Source: an uncultured Neomegalonema sp. (lineage in GTDB: Bacteria; Pseudomonadota; Alphaproteobacteria; Rhodobacterales; Rhodobacteraceae). From it: 13,177 bases of DNA. Within the stretch, counting starts at the first letter, position 1; each line of letters starts with the position of its first letter. Below, piece by piece: positions 6,742-13,177 of the stretch. Under the pieces are notes generated by a model. The model ran no database searches. It was given only the letters and a program-made list of their open reading frames with translations, and was not told the origin of the DNA. The position numbers and the translations under genes were made by a program. Where the stretch lies: positions 1 through 13,177 of the forward strand of contig CALGNW010000115.1 of the NCBI GenBank assembly GCA_937958345.1, given 5' to 3'.

Positions 6742-8639
6742 ACCGGCCCCAAGGGGTCATGGCCCCAGAACGGCACGGCGTCGGACGGGACCGCGTCGGG
6801 CGGCGGCTTGCCCTGATATTGTGCATGCAGCAAAACATCGCGCGCGATGGGCGCGGCAACAGCCGACCCGCCGCCGCCGTGTTCGACAACCACAGCGATG
6901 GCATAGCGCGGCTTATCGGTGGGCGCGTAAGCGACGAACAAGGCGTGGTCGCGCAGCTTCCAGGGCAAATCCTTGTTCTTACGCACGCCGTTTGCCCGCT
7001 CTGCCGCCGAAATATAGCGGACCTGCGCTGTGCCTGTCTTGCCGCTCATTTCCTTTCCGATGGCCGAAATGCGCGAGCGGAAGGCCGTCCCGCCCTGTTC
7101 GTTGGTGACGGCGGACATTGCCTGCCGCACCAGCGCGATATTATCGGGATTTATTCCCAGCGAACGCAGGGGTTCTGGCTTGATCCGCTCTCCGTTGCGG
7201 CCCCGGATGAGGCGGGGCGAGACGTCGTATCCGCCATTGGCCAGCCGCGCCGTCATTACCGCCAGTTGCAGCGGTGTGGTCGTGGTGTACCCCTGCCCGA
7301 TGCCGGCATTCAGCGTCTCGCCTTTGTACCAAGGCTCTCCGAGAACGGATTCTTTCCAGTTGCGGTCCGGCATGACGCCGCTTTTGACCCGCGAAAGCTC
7401 GATCTGCGGTTCAATGCCGAGGCCGAAGCGGCGCGAAACCTCGGCAATTTTATCGATGCCGACCTGTTGGGCGATCTCGTAGAAATAGATGTCGCAAGAA
7501 TTCTTGATGGCCGAAACGCCATCCATGTACCCGTGGCCCTGGCGCTTCCAGCAGTTGAAGAAGCGATTTCCGAACCAGAGCGAACCGTTACAGAAATGGC
7601 CGTCTGTCGGATTCAGTCCGTTTTCCAGTGCCGCCAGCAAAGTCATCATCTTAAAGGTTGAACCGGGCGGGTAGGCTCCGGCGACAGCTTTGTTTGTAAG
7701 CGGATTTTTCTCGTTATCGCGCAATTCCACCCATTGTTTCTGCGACAGGCCCAGCACAAAGTTGTTGGGGTCATAGCCGGGGGTCGAGGCCAGCGCCAGC
7801 ACGTCGCCGTCATTGATATCCATGACGATCACGGCGCCGCTTTCGTCGCCAAGACGCTCCATCGCGTATTTTTGCAGCTCCAGATCAATCGTCAGGTCAA
7901 GCCCGTCGCCCTGCGTGCCCTCCTGCCGGAATAATTCGCGGATCGTGCGCCCGTGAACATCGCGCTCGACACGGCTGAGGCCAGCGGTTCCGCGCAATCC
8001 CTCTTCGGCGATACCCTCGACGCCGTTCTTACCAATCCGCATGCCGGGTAACTTCAGTAAACCCTTGGCGGGGCCGGCCCGCTTGAGGTCTTTTTCGTTC
8101 GGTGCGCCGACATATCCGACGATATGCGCCGCTATGTCAGCCTCGGGATAATGGCGGGTCAGCCCGATCTCCGGTGACACGCCGCGCAGAGCAGGGGCAT
8201 TGGCGTTGATGTCGGCAAACTGGTCCCAGGTCAGGTTTTCGGCAATCAGCACCTGCGCAAACGGAGAGGATTTCCGGATGATCTCGTAAAGTTCTTCCTG
8301 CCGCGCTTCATCAAGTTTGATCAACTCGGCCAGCTTTTTCAGGGATAATTGAATGTCTTCGGTCTGCTCGCGGACCATCACGACGCGGTAATTCTGGCGG
8401 TTCTCGGCCAACGGTGTTCCGTCGCGCGAAAAAATCTCGCCGCGCACCGGCGCAATCAGGCGGGGGCGGATACGGCTGCGCTCGGCGCGCTCGGCATATT
8501 GCTGGTTCTCGGTGACCTGAAGCTGATACATTCGCGTGCCGAGAATACCGGCCAAGCCAAGCTGGCTGCCGAATAAAACCAGTCCCCGGCGCGTAAAGCG
8601 CGAGTTCGTGGCGGCTTGTATTTTGCGGCGGTCAATCAT
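6738..8639 (-). CDS. mrdA: Penicillin-binding protein 2, elongation-specific transpeptidase
   Basis: A 633-residue class B PBP, anchored by one N-terminal membrane segment (about 19-36) with the rest periplasmic. It cross-links new glycan strands in the elongasome. The non-catalytic region carries RGEIFSRDGTPLAEN (66-80). The transpeptidase domain shows Ser327-T-F-Lys330 (nucleophile motif), Ser381-Cys-Asp383 (SxN-type motif, in the SxD form of PBP2), and Lys534-Thr-Gly-Thr537. Cys350, Cys363, His369 and Cys382 are spaced much like the zinc ligands I recall from E. coli PBP2, but with Cys in place of two Asp. The start is the ATG at 8639, which overlaps the mreD stop (ATGA); an in-frame ATG at 8771 would run back through mreD and add 44 unrelated residues. 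The C-terminal tail is proline-rich and short. Confidence 0.97.
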   Translation of the reverse strand: MIDRRKIQAATNSRFTRRGLVLFGSQLGLAGILGTRMYQLQVTENQQYAERAERSRIRPRLIAPVRGEIFSRDGTPLAENRQNYRVVMVREQTEDIQLSLKKLAELIKLDEARQEELYEIIRKSSPFAQVLIAENLTWDQFADINANAPALRGVSPEIGLTRHYPEADIAAHIVGYVGAPNEKDLKRAGPAKGLLKLPGMRIGKNGVEGIAEEGLRGTAGLSRVERDVHGRTIRELFRQEGTQGDGLDLTIDLELQKYAMERLGDESGAVIVMDINDGDVLALASTPGYDPNNFVLGLSQKQWVELRDNEKNPLTNKAVAGAYPPGSTFKMMTLLAALENGLNPTDGHFCNGSLWFGNRFFNCWKRQGHGYMDGVSAIKNSCDIYFYEIAQQVGIDKIAEVSRRFGLGIEPQIELSRVKSGVMPDRNWKESVLGEPWYKGETLNAGIGQGYTTTTPLQLAVMTARLANGGYDVSPRLIRGRNGERIKPEPLRSLGINPDNIALVRQAMSAVTNEQGGTAFRSRISAIGKEMSGKTGTAQVRYISAAERANGVRKNKDLPWKLRDHALFVAYAPTDKPRYAIAVVVEHGGGGSAVAAPIARDVLLHAQYQGKPPPDAVPSDAVPFWGHDPLGPV

Positions 8640-9133
8640 GTGCGCCCGATCCTCAGTACCTTTCTGAACAGCACTGATACAGGGGCATAAGCGAGAACTG
8701 TGACCAAAAACTGAGCAAACGGAACTCCGACCGGTAAAGGCGACCAGCGCGGCAACGAGGTCAGCCCCCATTCAATGACAAAGACCACAGCCGCGAACCC
8801 CGCAAAGGCAAGCCATCGCGGCCCGAAAGCCGAGCGCACCAGCGAATCCGAGCCTGCACGCACAATAAGACTGCCGATCAACAGCGCCAGCATTCCCGCG
8901 CCCAGTACGCCGCCACCGATCAGATCATCCATCAGACCCACGAACAGGACGGCGATTGTCGGCAGGCCGAGCGGACGGTGAACAAGCCAGAAGAAAGAAA
9001 CGCACAGCAGAAAATTCGGCCAGATCATCGCATCCGGCCCAGCGCCGAGCGGCAGGGCGGACAAGGCGATACCGGTGGTCATCGTCACAATGATTGCCAG
9101 AATGGCCCAGACGCTGAGCGGGTCGCGTTTCAC
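8636..9133 (-). CDS. mreD: MreD, rod-shape-determining membrane protein
   Basis: A 165-residue hydrophobic protein with about five membrane segments, matching MreD in size, topology and position. It works with MreC and MreB in organising the elongasome in the inner membrane. MreD sequences are poorly conserved, so the call rests mainly on its place between mreC and mrdA and on the run of hydrophobic helices. A short FVGLMDDLIGGGVLGAGML stretch (64-82) resembles the conserved loop of the family. The start is GTG at 9133, overlapping the mreC stop (GTGA). The end overlaps the mrdA start by four bases. Confidence 0.92.
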   Translation of the reverse strand: MKRDPLSVWAILAIIVTMTTGIALSALPLGAGPDAMIWPNFLLCVSFFWLVHRPLGLPTIAVLFVGLMDDLIGGGVLGAGMLALLIGSLIVRAGSDSLVRSAFGPRWLAFAGFAAVVFVIEWGLTSLPRWSPLPVGVPFAQFLVTVLAYAPVSVLFRKVLRIGRT

Positions 9134-10062
9134 TCTTCCGGCCTGTCCGGGTTTTCCTCGGTCCGTGTTCCCTCGGGAGACACGATCAGGACGGCATCGG
9201 CGTCGATAGTGCGGTCGGTGCGGTCCAGCAGGATACGCACGAACTCCAGCCGGTCAAAGTTGGCCTCCAGCCGCACGCGGAAACCGTCGCTGTCCCGCTC
9301 GACCTCGCCAATCGGCAAGCCCTTGGGGAAAACGCCGCCGTCGCTGGAGGTGACAATGCGCTGTCCCGGCCTGATGCCCTCGGTCTTGGTCGCGAATTGC
9401 AGGACCGGCGCGCCCGAATTGTCGCCCACAAGGATTGCGCGGACGACCTCGTCCTTGCCGTCATCTTCGGTGCTTTTCTTGCCTGCGCCCTCGACAATAA
9501 CCGGAACGCGGCTGGCAAGGTCTGTCAGCAGCAAAATACGCGCAGCCCGCTGTCCGACAGAAACCACACGTCCGACAACGCCGCCGCCATCCAGCGCAAC
9601 CGCGCCTGCGTCGATACTGCCGGTGCGCCCCACATTGATGGTCACGGACTGGTTGAAACCGCCACCCGAACTGCCGACAACCTGCGCGGTGATGTAGTCA
9701 AATTTCGGTGCCAGCGCGACGTTGTGCAACGCGCGAAGGCGGGCGTTTTCCTCTTCGAACCGGCGCGCTACCTCGCGCCACTGGTTCAGCTGGACAATAT
9801 CTTCGCGCAGCGTGCGATTTTGTTCGTAAACATCCAGAAAGCCGCCGAAATTCGATGTCGCGTCGCGGATAAACCGGAACGGGGCCGAGACAAATCCGGT
9901 TATCGGCGCGCTGATATCCAGCGCAATCCTTCGCAGGGGTTCCAACCGGGGATCGCTTGACGCGCCCAGCACATAGACAAGCACACCAAACACCACCGCA
10001 AAGGCGAGGGTGCTGCGGGACATGATTTGCCCGATTCCCGATCTGGAGCGGTACTGCGCCAA
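9130..10062 (-). CDS. mreC: MreC, periplasmic scaffold of the rod complex
   Basis: MreC is a bitopic inner-membrane protein whose periplasmic part binds and activates PBP2. Visible here are an N-terminal membrane helix (about 16-34), a charged coiled-coil region (about 78-116, with EENARLRALHNVAL) and a beta-rich C-terminal domain with GGVVGRV (159-165), ILLLTD (176-181) and SSDGGVFPKGLPIGEV (239-254). A charged loop at 193-205 looks like a lineage insert. With the start used here, TTG at 10062, it has 310 residues. GGGAGG lies about 12 bases upstream, a little far. The ATG at 10023 would remove 13 residues (MAQYRSRSGIGQI) and has a weaker ribosome site. I prefer TTG because the MAQ..R.. opening resembles remembered MreC proteins of this group. 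It lies 116 bases from mreB, unlike the overlapping genes downstream. Confidence 0.93.
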   Translation of the reverse strand: MAQYRSRSGIGQIMSRSTLAFAVVFGVLVYVLGASSDPRLEPLRRIALDISAPITGFVSAPFRFIRDATSNFGGFLDVYEQNRTLREDIVQLNQWREVARRFEEENARLRALHNVALAPKFDYITAQVVGSSGGGFNQSVTINVGRTGSIDAGAVALDGGGVVGRVVSVGQRAARILLLTDLASRVPVIVEGAGKKSTEDDGKDEVVRAILVGDNSGAPVLQFATKTEGIRPGQRIVTSSDGGVFPKGLPIGEVERDSDGFRVRLEANFDRLEFVRILLDRTDRTIDADAVLIVSPEGTRTEENPDRPEE

Positions 10063-10178
10063 CGCGAAACGCGCCTCCCGTAGTGTGACGTCACCTCAAT
10101 GAGGGTTAATCATTGAGATAATGCCAATTTGCCTGTTTCCGCATACATACCCGCCCGATACCGCGCGGCGCTATCGCG
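10063..10178 (-). promoter_or_regulatory. mreB-mreC intergenic region with perfect inverted repeat
   Basis: The gap holds an 8-bp perfect inverted repeat, CTCAATGA (10095-10102) and TCATTGAG (10110-10117), around a 7-base loop. Right beside it is the palindrome TGACGTCA (10086-10093). Neither arm is followed by a T run on either strand, so an intrinsic terminator is unlikely. An operator, an mRNA processing or attenuation hairpin, or part of a secondary mreC promoter would fit. The GGGAGG that may serve mreC lies between these elements and the start codon. Confidence 0.45.
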
Positions 10179-11216
10179 TCAGGCGTCGTCGATCAGGACA
10201 TGCTGCAATTTGGTCATGTGTTCCAGCGCACGTCCCGTGCCAAGCGCCACACAGTTCAGCGGCTCGTCCGCGATCATCACCGGCAGGCCGGTTTCATCGC
10301 GCAGAACCGCATCAAGCTCGGACAACAGTGCCCCGCCGCCGGTCAGCATAATGCCCTTGTCTACGATATCAGCGGCCAGTTCGGGAGGCGTTGCCTCCAG
10401 CGCGACCTTCACCGCCTCGACAATCTGACCGACGGGTTCGGCCAGAGCCTCGGCAATTTGCGCCTGATTGATCGTAATTTCCTTGGGCACGCCGTTCATC
10501 AGGTCGCGGCCGCGCACATTCATGTACTGGCCCTCGCCGTCCTCGGGCATGCAGGCAATACCAATCTGCATCTTGATTTTTTCTGCCGAAGATTCGCCAA
10601 CCAGCAAATTATGATGGCGGCGGAGATAGCTGATAATCGCCTCGTCCATCTTATCGCCGCCGACCCGCGCGGACCGGGCATAGACGATGTCGGCCAACGC
10701 GATTACGGCCACCTCGGTCGTGCCGCCGCCGATATCGACAATCATCGAACCGTCAGGGTCACCAACCGGAATGCCCGCCCCGATGGCCGCTGCAATGGGT
10801 TCGGGGATCAGTTTGACACCGCGCGCACCCGCCTCCAGCGCCGCATCGCGGATGGCGCGTTGCTCGACAGCCGTCGCACCAGAAGGCACGCAAATCAGAA
10901 TGAACGGCCGCGACAGAAAGCTGGATTTATGAACGCGGCCAATGAAATCCTTGATCATTGCCTTGGCAACGTCGAAGTCGGCGATAACGCCGTCCCGCAT
11001 TGGACGGATGGCCTCGATCCGGCCCGGTGTGCGGCCCAGCATCGCCTTGGCCGGAGAGCCGACGGCCTCGACAGTCTTCTTGTCGCCCTTATTCAAAATG
11101 GCGACGACAGACGGTTCGTTCAGCACGATACCCTTGCCCTTCACGTAGACAAGAGTGTTTGCCGTGCCGAGGTCGATGGCAATATCTGTGGAAAATATGC
11201 CGAAAAGGCCGAACAT
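10179..11216 (-). CDS. mreB: MreB, bacterial actin
   Basis: A 345-residue cytoplasmic actin homologue that forms membrane-bound filaments and steers the elongasome. Nucleotide-binding motifs are all present: phosphate 1 DLGTANTLVY (15-24), catalytic-region PEPIAAAIG (138-146), phosphate 2 DIGGGTTEVAV (161-171) and the adenosine motif LTGGGALLSELD (291-302). The N-terminus MFGLFGIFSTD is the hydrophobic membrane-targeting segment, which fixes the start at the ATG at 11216; upstream in-frame codons to 11327 encode a basic, cysteine-rich, non-conserved stretch. The ribosome site is weak (GGGA about 10 bases upstream). It is the first gene of the rod operon, preceded by a long untranslated region and followed by the mreC gap. 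Confidence 0.98.
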   Translation of the reverse strand: MFGLFGIFSTDIAIDLGTANTLVYVKGKGIVLNEPSVVAILNKGDKKTVEAVGSPAKAMLGRTPGRIEAIRPMRDGVIADFDVAKAMIKDFIGRVHKSSFLSRPFILICVPSGATAVEQRAIRDAALEAGARGVKLIPEPIAAAIGAGIPVGDPDGSMIVDIGGGTTEVAVIALADIVYARSARVGGDKMDEAIISYLRRHHNLLVGESSAEKIKMQIGIACMPEDGEGQYMNVRGRDLMNGVPKEITINQAQIAEALAEPVGQIVEAVKVALEATPPELAADIVDKGIMLTGGGALLSELDAVLRDETGLPVMIADEPLNCVALGTGRALEHMTKLQHVLIDDA

Positions 11217-11611
11217 CGCGCTATCCCGTTGTGGCGCACGGCATACTTTGCACCGTGAAAAACATTTGTCGGCGTTATAGTGCGCAGGGACTTTCGCCGT
11301 AAAGCATTTCCTCAGCGAATAACGCATTTCGGTTGAAGTTTAGCGGCTTGGTCGGCGTGCTTTTGTCCGCGCCCTAGCGGATGTCGCCAAGCAGGTTGAA
11401 CTTTGCGGGCCGTGCTTCCGAATGACGGGTGGCGGCGGCTGATCTTTCGCAGCCGGTGATGGATTATGGTTGATCCATGCGGATAAATCTCTGTTTCTAA
11501 GTGAATAAAGCCGGTTTGTGCCGTGTGTCCGCTTGTAATCCTGCCGCAACCCGACCACGTTTCATGTGCAGTTCAAGATGCGCGCTCACTCACGTAAGAC
11601 GAGGTTTCACT
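11217..11611. promoter_or_regulatory. Divergent intergenic region between mreB and the metallopeptidase
   Basis: These 395 bases hold no convincing gene. The mreB-proximal part contains a promoter candidate (see 11274-11303). The middle contains two small hairpins with 6-bp perfect stems and 8-base loops: CGGCTG/CAGCCG (11436-11455) and ATGGAT/ATCCAT (11459-11478). GAGG at about 11601 serves the metallopeptidase start. I found no clear -35/-10 pair on the + strand. Confidence 0.5.
11274..11303 (-). promoter_or_regulatory. Candidate promoter of the mreB operon
   Basis: On the - strand a -35-like TTTACG (11303-11298) and a good -10 box TATAAC (11279-11274) are separated by 18 bases. Transcription would begin near 11266, leaving a leader of about 50 bases before the mreB ATG. 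The -35 match is only partial. Confidence 0.4.
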
Positions 11612-12334
11612 ATGTATTTCGATATGACCTACATGCTTTTGGTGGTTCTGCCCGGCATGGTCCTGTCCGGTTTGGCTTCGATGATGGTGAAGAGTACCTT
11701 CAAAAAATACGAGAGCGTCGGCACGCAAAGCAATATGACCGGGGCCGAGGCGGCGCATATGATGCTTGAACGATCCGGGGTTACGAATTGCCGGATCGAG
11801 CCGATTGCCGGACGGATGAGCGATCACTACGATCCGCGCAGCAGAACATTGCGCCTGTCAGAACCCGTCTACAATGCGCGCTCAATTTCCGCCATTGGTG
11901 TTGCTTGCCACGAGGCAGGGCACGCCTTGCAGCATGCGCAGGGCTACAAATGGCTGCAAATGCGGTCTGCGATGGTTCCGGTGACGAATATTGCCAGCAA
12001 AATGTCGATGCCGGTTCTGATGGTCGGCATGATGCTGTTGTCGCTCGCACCGCTGCTGGGGCAGTGGGTCGTGTTGGTTGGTGTCGCTTTGTTTGCGGCG
12101 GCGGTGGTCTTTTCGGTCATCACGCTGCCGGTAGAATGGGATGCGAGCGCGCGGGCAAAGACAGCCATGGTACAGGCGGGTATTGTGAACCAGCAGGAGG
12201 CCGTCGGGGCAGGGCGCGTTTTAAACGCGGCTTTTCTGACCTATCTCGCATCGGCCATCGCGTCGATTATGACGCTGATTTACTATCTCCACCGTTCGGG
12301 ATTGTTGCGCCAGTTTTTGGGCAACCGGCGCTAG
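11612..12334 (+). CDS. Membrane zinc metallopeptidase, YugP / Zn_peptidase_2 family
   Basis: A 240-residue integral membrane protein with the gluzincin-type motif HEAGH (100-104; His100 and His104 as zinc ligands, Glu101 catalytic) inside VACHEAGHALQH. An acidic stretch, TLPVEWDASARAK (171-183), may give the third ligand. There is one hydrophobic segment at the N-terminus (about 5-27), two in the middle (about 131-170) and one near the C-terminus (about 205-226). This layout matches the YugP-like family, putative neutral membrane peptidases whose substrates are unknown. The start at 11612 follows GAGG at good spacing and opens directly with the first membrane helix; an ORF start at 11501 would add 37 unlikely residues. 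It is transcribed away from mreB and towards leuA. A role in envelope upkeep is possible but unproven. Confidence 0.88.
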   Translation: MYFDMTYMLLVVLPGMVLSGLASMMVKSTFKKYESVGTQSNMTGAEAAHMMLERSGVTNCRIEPIAGRMSDHYDPRSRTLRLSEPVYNARSISAIGVACHEAGHALQHAQGYKWLQMRSAMVPVTNIASKMSMPVLMVGMMLLSLAPLLGQWVVLVGVALFAAAVVFSVITLPVEWDASARAKTAMVQAGIVNQQEAVGAGRVLNAAFLTYLASAIASIMTLIYYLHRSGLLRQFLGNRR

Positions 12335-12348
12335 GACACGCCTTCTGT

Positions 12349-12377
12349 CGCATGGCGGCGCTTAAGCCCGCCATGCG
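12349..12377. terminator. Hairpin between convergent metallopeptidase and leuA genes
   Basis: A perfect 10-bp inverted repeat, CGCATGGCGG (12349-12358) and CCGCCATGCG (12368-12377), lies around a 9-base loop that contains GCTTAAGC. It sits between two converging genes and is symmetric, so it could act on both transcripts. No T run follows on either strand, so efficient intrinsic termination is doubtful. A second short repeat, GCCGGA/TCCGGC (12393-12410), overlaps the leuA stop codon. Confidence 0.5.
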
Positions 12378-12401
12378 TTGAAGTGTCTGGTCGCCGGAGG
12401 G

Positions 12402-13177
12402 TCATCCGGCCTCTTGCATCGGCTTCGGCGCGGTTTTTTCGCGGCGCAGCATCAGTTTATTCAGCGCGTTAACATAGGCGCGGATTGACGCGACCATCGT
12501 ATCGGTATGCGCGGCGTGACCGGTGACAAGCTTGCCGTCCTCTTCCATCCGTACGGAAACCTCGGCCTGTGCGTCCGTGCCGTGGGTGACGGCATGAACC
12601 TGATAGAGTTGTAGTCTGGCATTATGCGGGATCAGAGCCTTGATCGCGTTGAAGGATGCATCGACGGGGCCGTCGCCTTCGGCCTGATGGGATTGCTCAA
12701 CGCCGTCGATTTCAAGTTTAATTTCAACTGATTGTTTGCCTTCGGTGCCGAATTGACCGCGCACTGAAACCACCTGAAAGCGCGTGTGCGCGGCAGAAGT
12801 TTCCGCGTCGTCGATCAGGGCGATGATGTCGTCGTCGTAGACCTCTTTCTTAGCATCCGCGAGCGCCTTAAAGCGCACAAATGCCTCTTGAAATGCATTG
12901 TCGCCAATGTCGAGGCCAAGCTGTAACAGCTTGTCTTTAAACGCGGCGCGGCCCGAGTGTTTGCCCATGACCAGATTGCTCTCGGTCAGACCGACATCCT
13001 CGGGGCGCATGATTTCGAATGTACCTGCGTGTTTCAGCATCCCGTCCTGATGGATGCCGCTTTCATGGGCAAAGGCGTTTTTGCCGACGATGGCCTTGTT
13101 GAACTGAACCGGGAAGCCCGAGACGGTCGAGACGATGCGCGAGAGGCCCATGATCTTGGTCGTGTCGATGCCCGTGT
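12402..13177 (-). CDS. leuA: 2-isopropylmalate synthase, C-terminal half (cut by window edge)
   Basis: About 257 C-terminal residues are visible and the frame stays open through the right edge, so the gene continues outside the window; the Met at 13151 is internal. The enzyme joins acetyl-CoA and 2-oxoisovalerate in the first committed step of leucine synthesis. NAFAHESGIHQDGMLKHAG, encoded at about 13076-13020, is the characteristic LeuA stretch after the TIM barrel. The final 115 or so residues form the leucine-sensing regulatory domain (KQSVEIKLEIDG, then DGPVDASFNAIKAL), so this is the feedback-regulated form. The catalytic metal site lies in the unseen N-terminal half. Homocitrate synthase or citramalate synthase are less likely because of the clean LeuA motifs. 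Confidence 0.95.
   Translation of the reverse strand, partial: TGIDTTKIMGLSRIVSTVSGFPVQFNKAIVGKNAFAHESGIHQDGMLKHAGTFEIMRPEDVGLTESNLVMGKHSGRAAFKDKLLQLGLDIGDNAFQEAFVRFKALADAKKEVYDDDIIALIDDAETSAAHTRFQVVSVRGQFGTEGKQSVEIKLEIDGVEQSHQAEGDGPVDASFNAIKALIPHNARLQLYQVHAVTHGTDAQAEVSVRMEEDGKLVTGHAAHTDTMVASIRAYVNALNKLMLRREKTAPKPMQEAG

Noticed and set aside
6759..7661. + strand ORF (300 codons) opposite mrdA
   Set aside because: Antisense shadow of the PBP2 transpeptidase domain, with no ribosome site and no recognised motif.
8640..8771. Extended N-terminus of PBP2 (44 more residues)
   Set aside because: It would run through the 3' end of mreD. The ATG at 8639 matches the family start and the ATGA coupling seen along the operon.
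10200..11258. Long + strand ORF (352 codons) opposite mreB
   Set aside because: It mirrors mreB codons and gives a His/Arg/Gln/Asp-rich sequence with no recognisable domain. MreB is certain on the - strand.
11217..11327. Extended N-terminus of MreB
   Set aside because: The conserved membrane-targeting MFGLFG start is at 11216, and the upstream codons overlap the likely promoter and leader.
11501..11611. Extended N-terminus of the metallopeptidase
   Set aside because: The 37 extra residues are Cys/Arg-rich and non-hydrophobic ahead of a clear membrane segment, while the ATG at 11612 has its own ribosome site.
1..13177. Insertion sequences, CRISPR arrays, tRNA genes or attachment sites
   Set aside because: I saw no transposase motif, no regularly spaced repeats, no tRNA cloverleaf pattern and no long direct repeats on reading both strands. 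A dedicated search could still reveal short elements.

Overview
The window looks like chromosomal DNA of an alphaproteobacterium, most likely a member of the Rhodobacterales. I base this on GC-rich codon use and on the gene neighbourhood: leuA close to mreB, then mreC, mreD, mrdA, rodA and a small TusA-family gene. The placement is inference from remembered gene order, not from a database search. I see no mobile element, CRISPR array, tRNA or rRNA.

Layout. (a) 1-1642, + strand: the last codons of an unidentified gene, then a class II aminoacyl-tRNA-synthetase-like protein of the amino acid:[carrier protein] ligase type, then its probable carrier protein, closed by a strong intrinsic terminator. 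(b) 1652-3527, - strand: a two-gene unit with an RraA/HMG-aldolase-like protein followed by an iron-containing alcohol dehydrogenase, their stop and start codons one base apart. (c) 3754-5360, + strand: a YkgJ-type cysteine-cluster metal-binding protein overlapped by a Tat-exported ChaN-like protein. (d) 5357-11216, - strand: the rod-shape operon mreB-mreC-mreD-mrdA-rodA followed by a TusA-like gene. Every junction from mreC to the TusA-like gene is a 4-base stop/start overlap. A 116-base gap with a perfect inverted repeat separates mreB from mreC. (e) 11612-12334, + strand: a membrane zinc metallopeptidase of the YugP type. (f) 12402 to the right edge, - strand: the C-terminal half of 2-isopropylmalate synthase, cut by the window.

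How the genes work together. The rod operon encodes the cytoplasmic actin MreB, the periplasmic scaffold MreC, the membrane protein MreD, the transpeptidase PBP2 and the glycosyltransferase RodA: a complete elongasome for lateral-wall peptidoglycan. The ligase and carrier protein should load an amino acid onto a phosphopantetheine arm outside translation. The rest of that pathway appears to lie upstream of the window, so its product cannot be named here.

The least understood part is the ligase/carrier-protein unit at the left edge. Its ligase carries a long N-terminal part that the short, characterised rhizobial enzymes lack. Other points worth a look are a possible Cys3-His metal site in PBP2, the sulfur-carrier-like protein coupled to rodA, and the coupled cysteine-cluster/ChaN pair.
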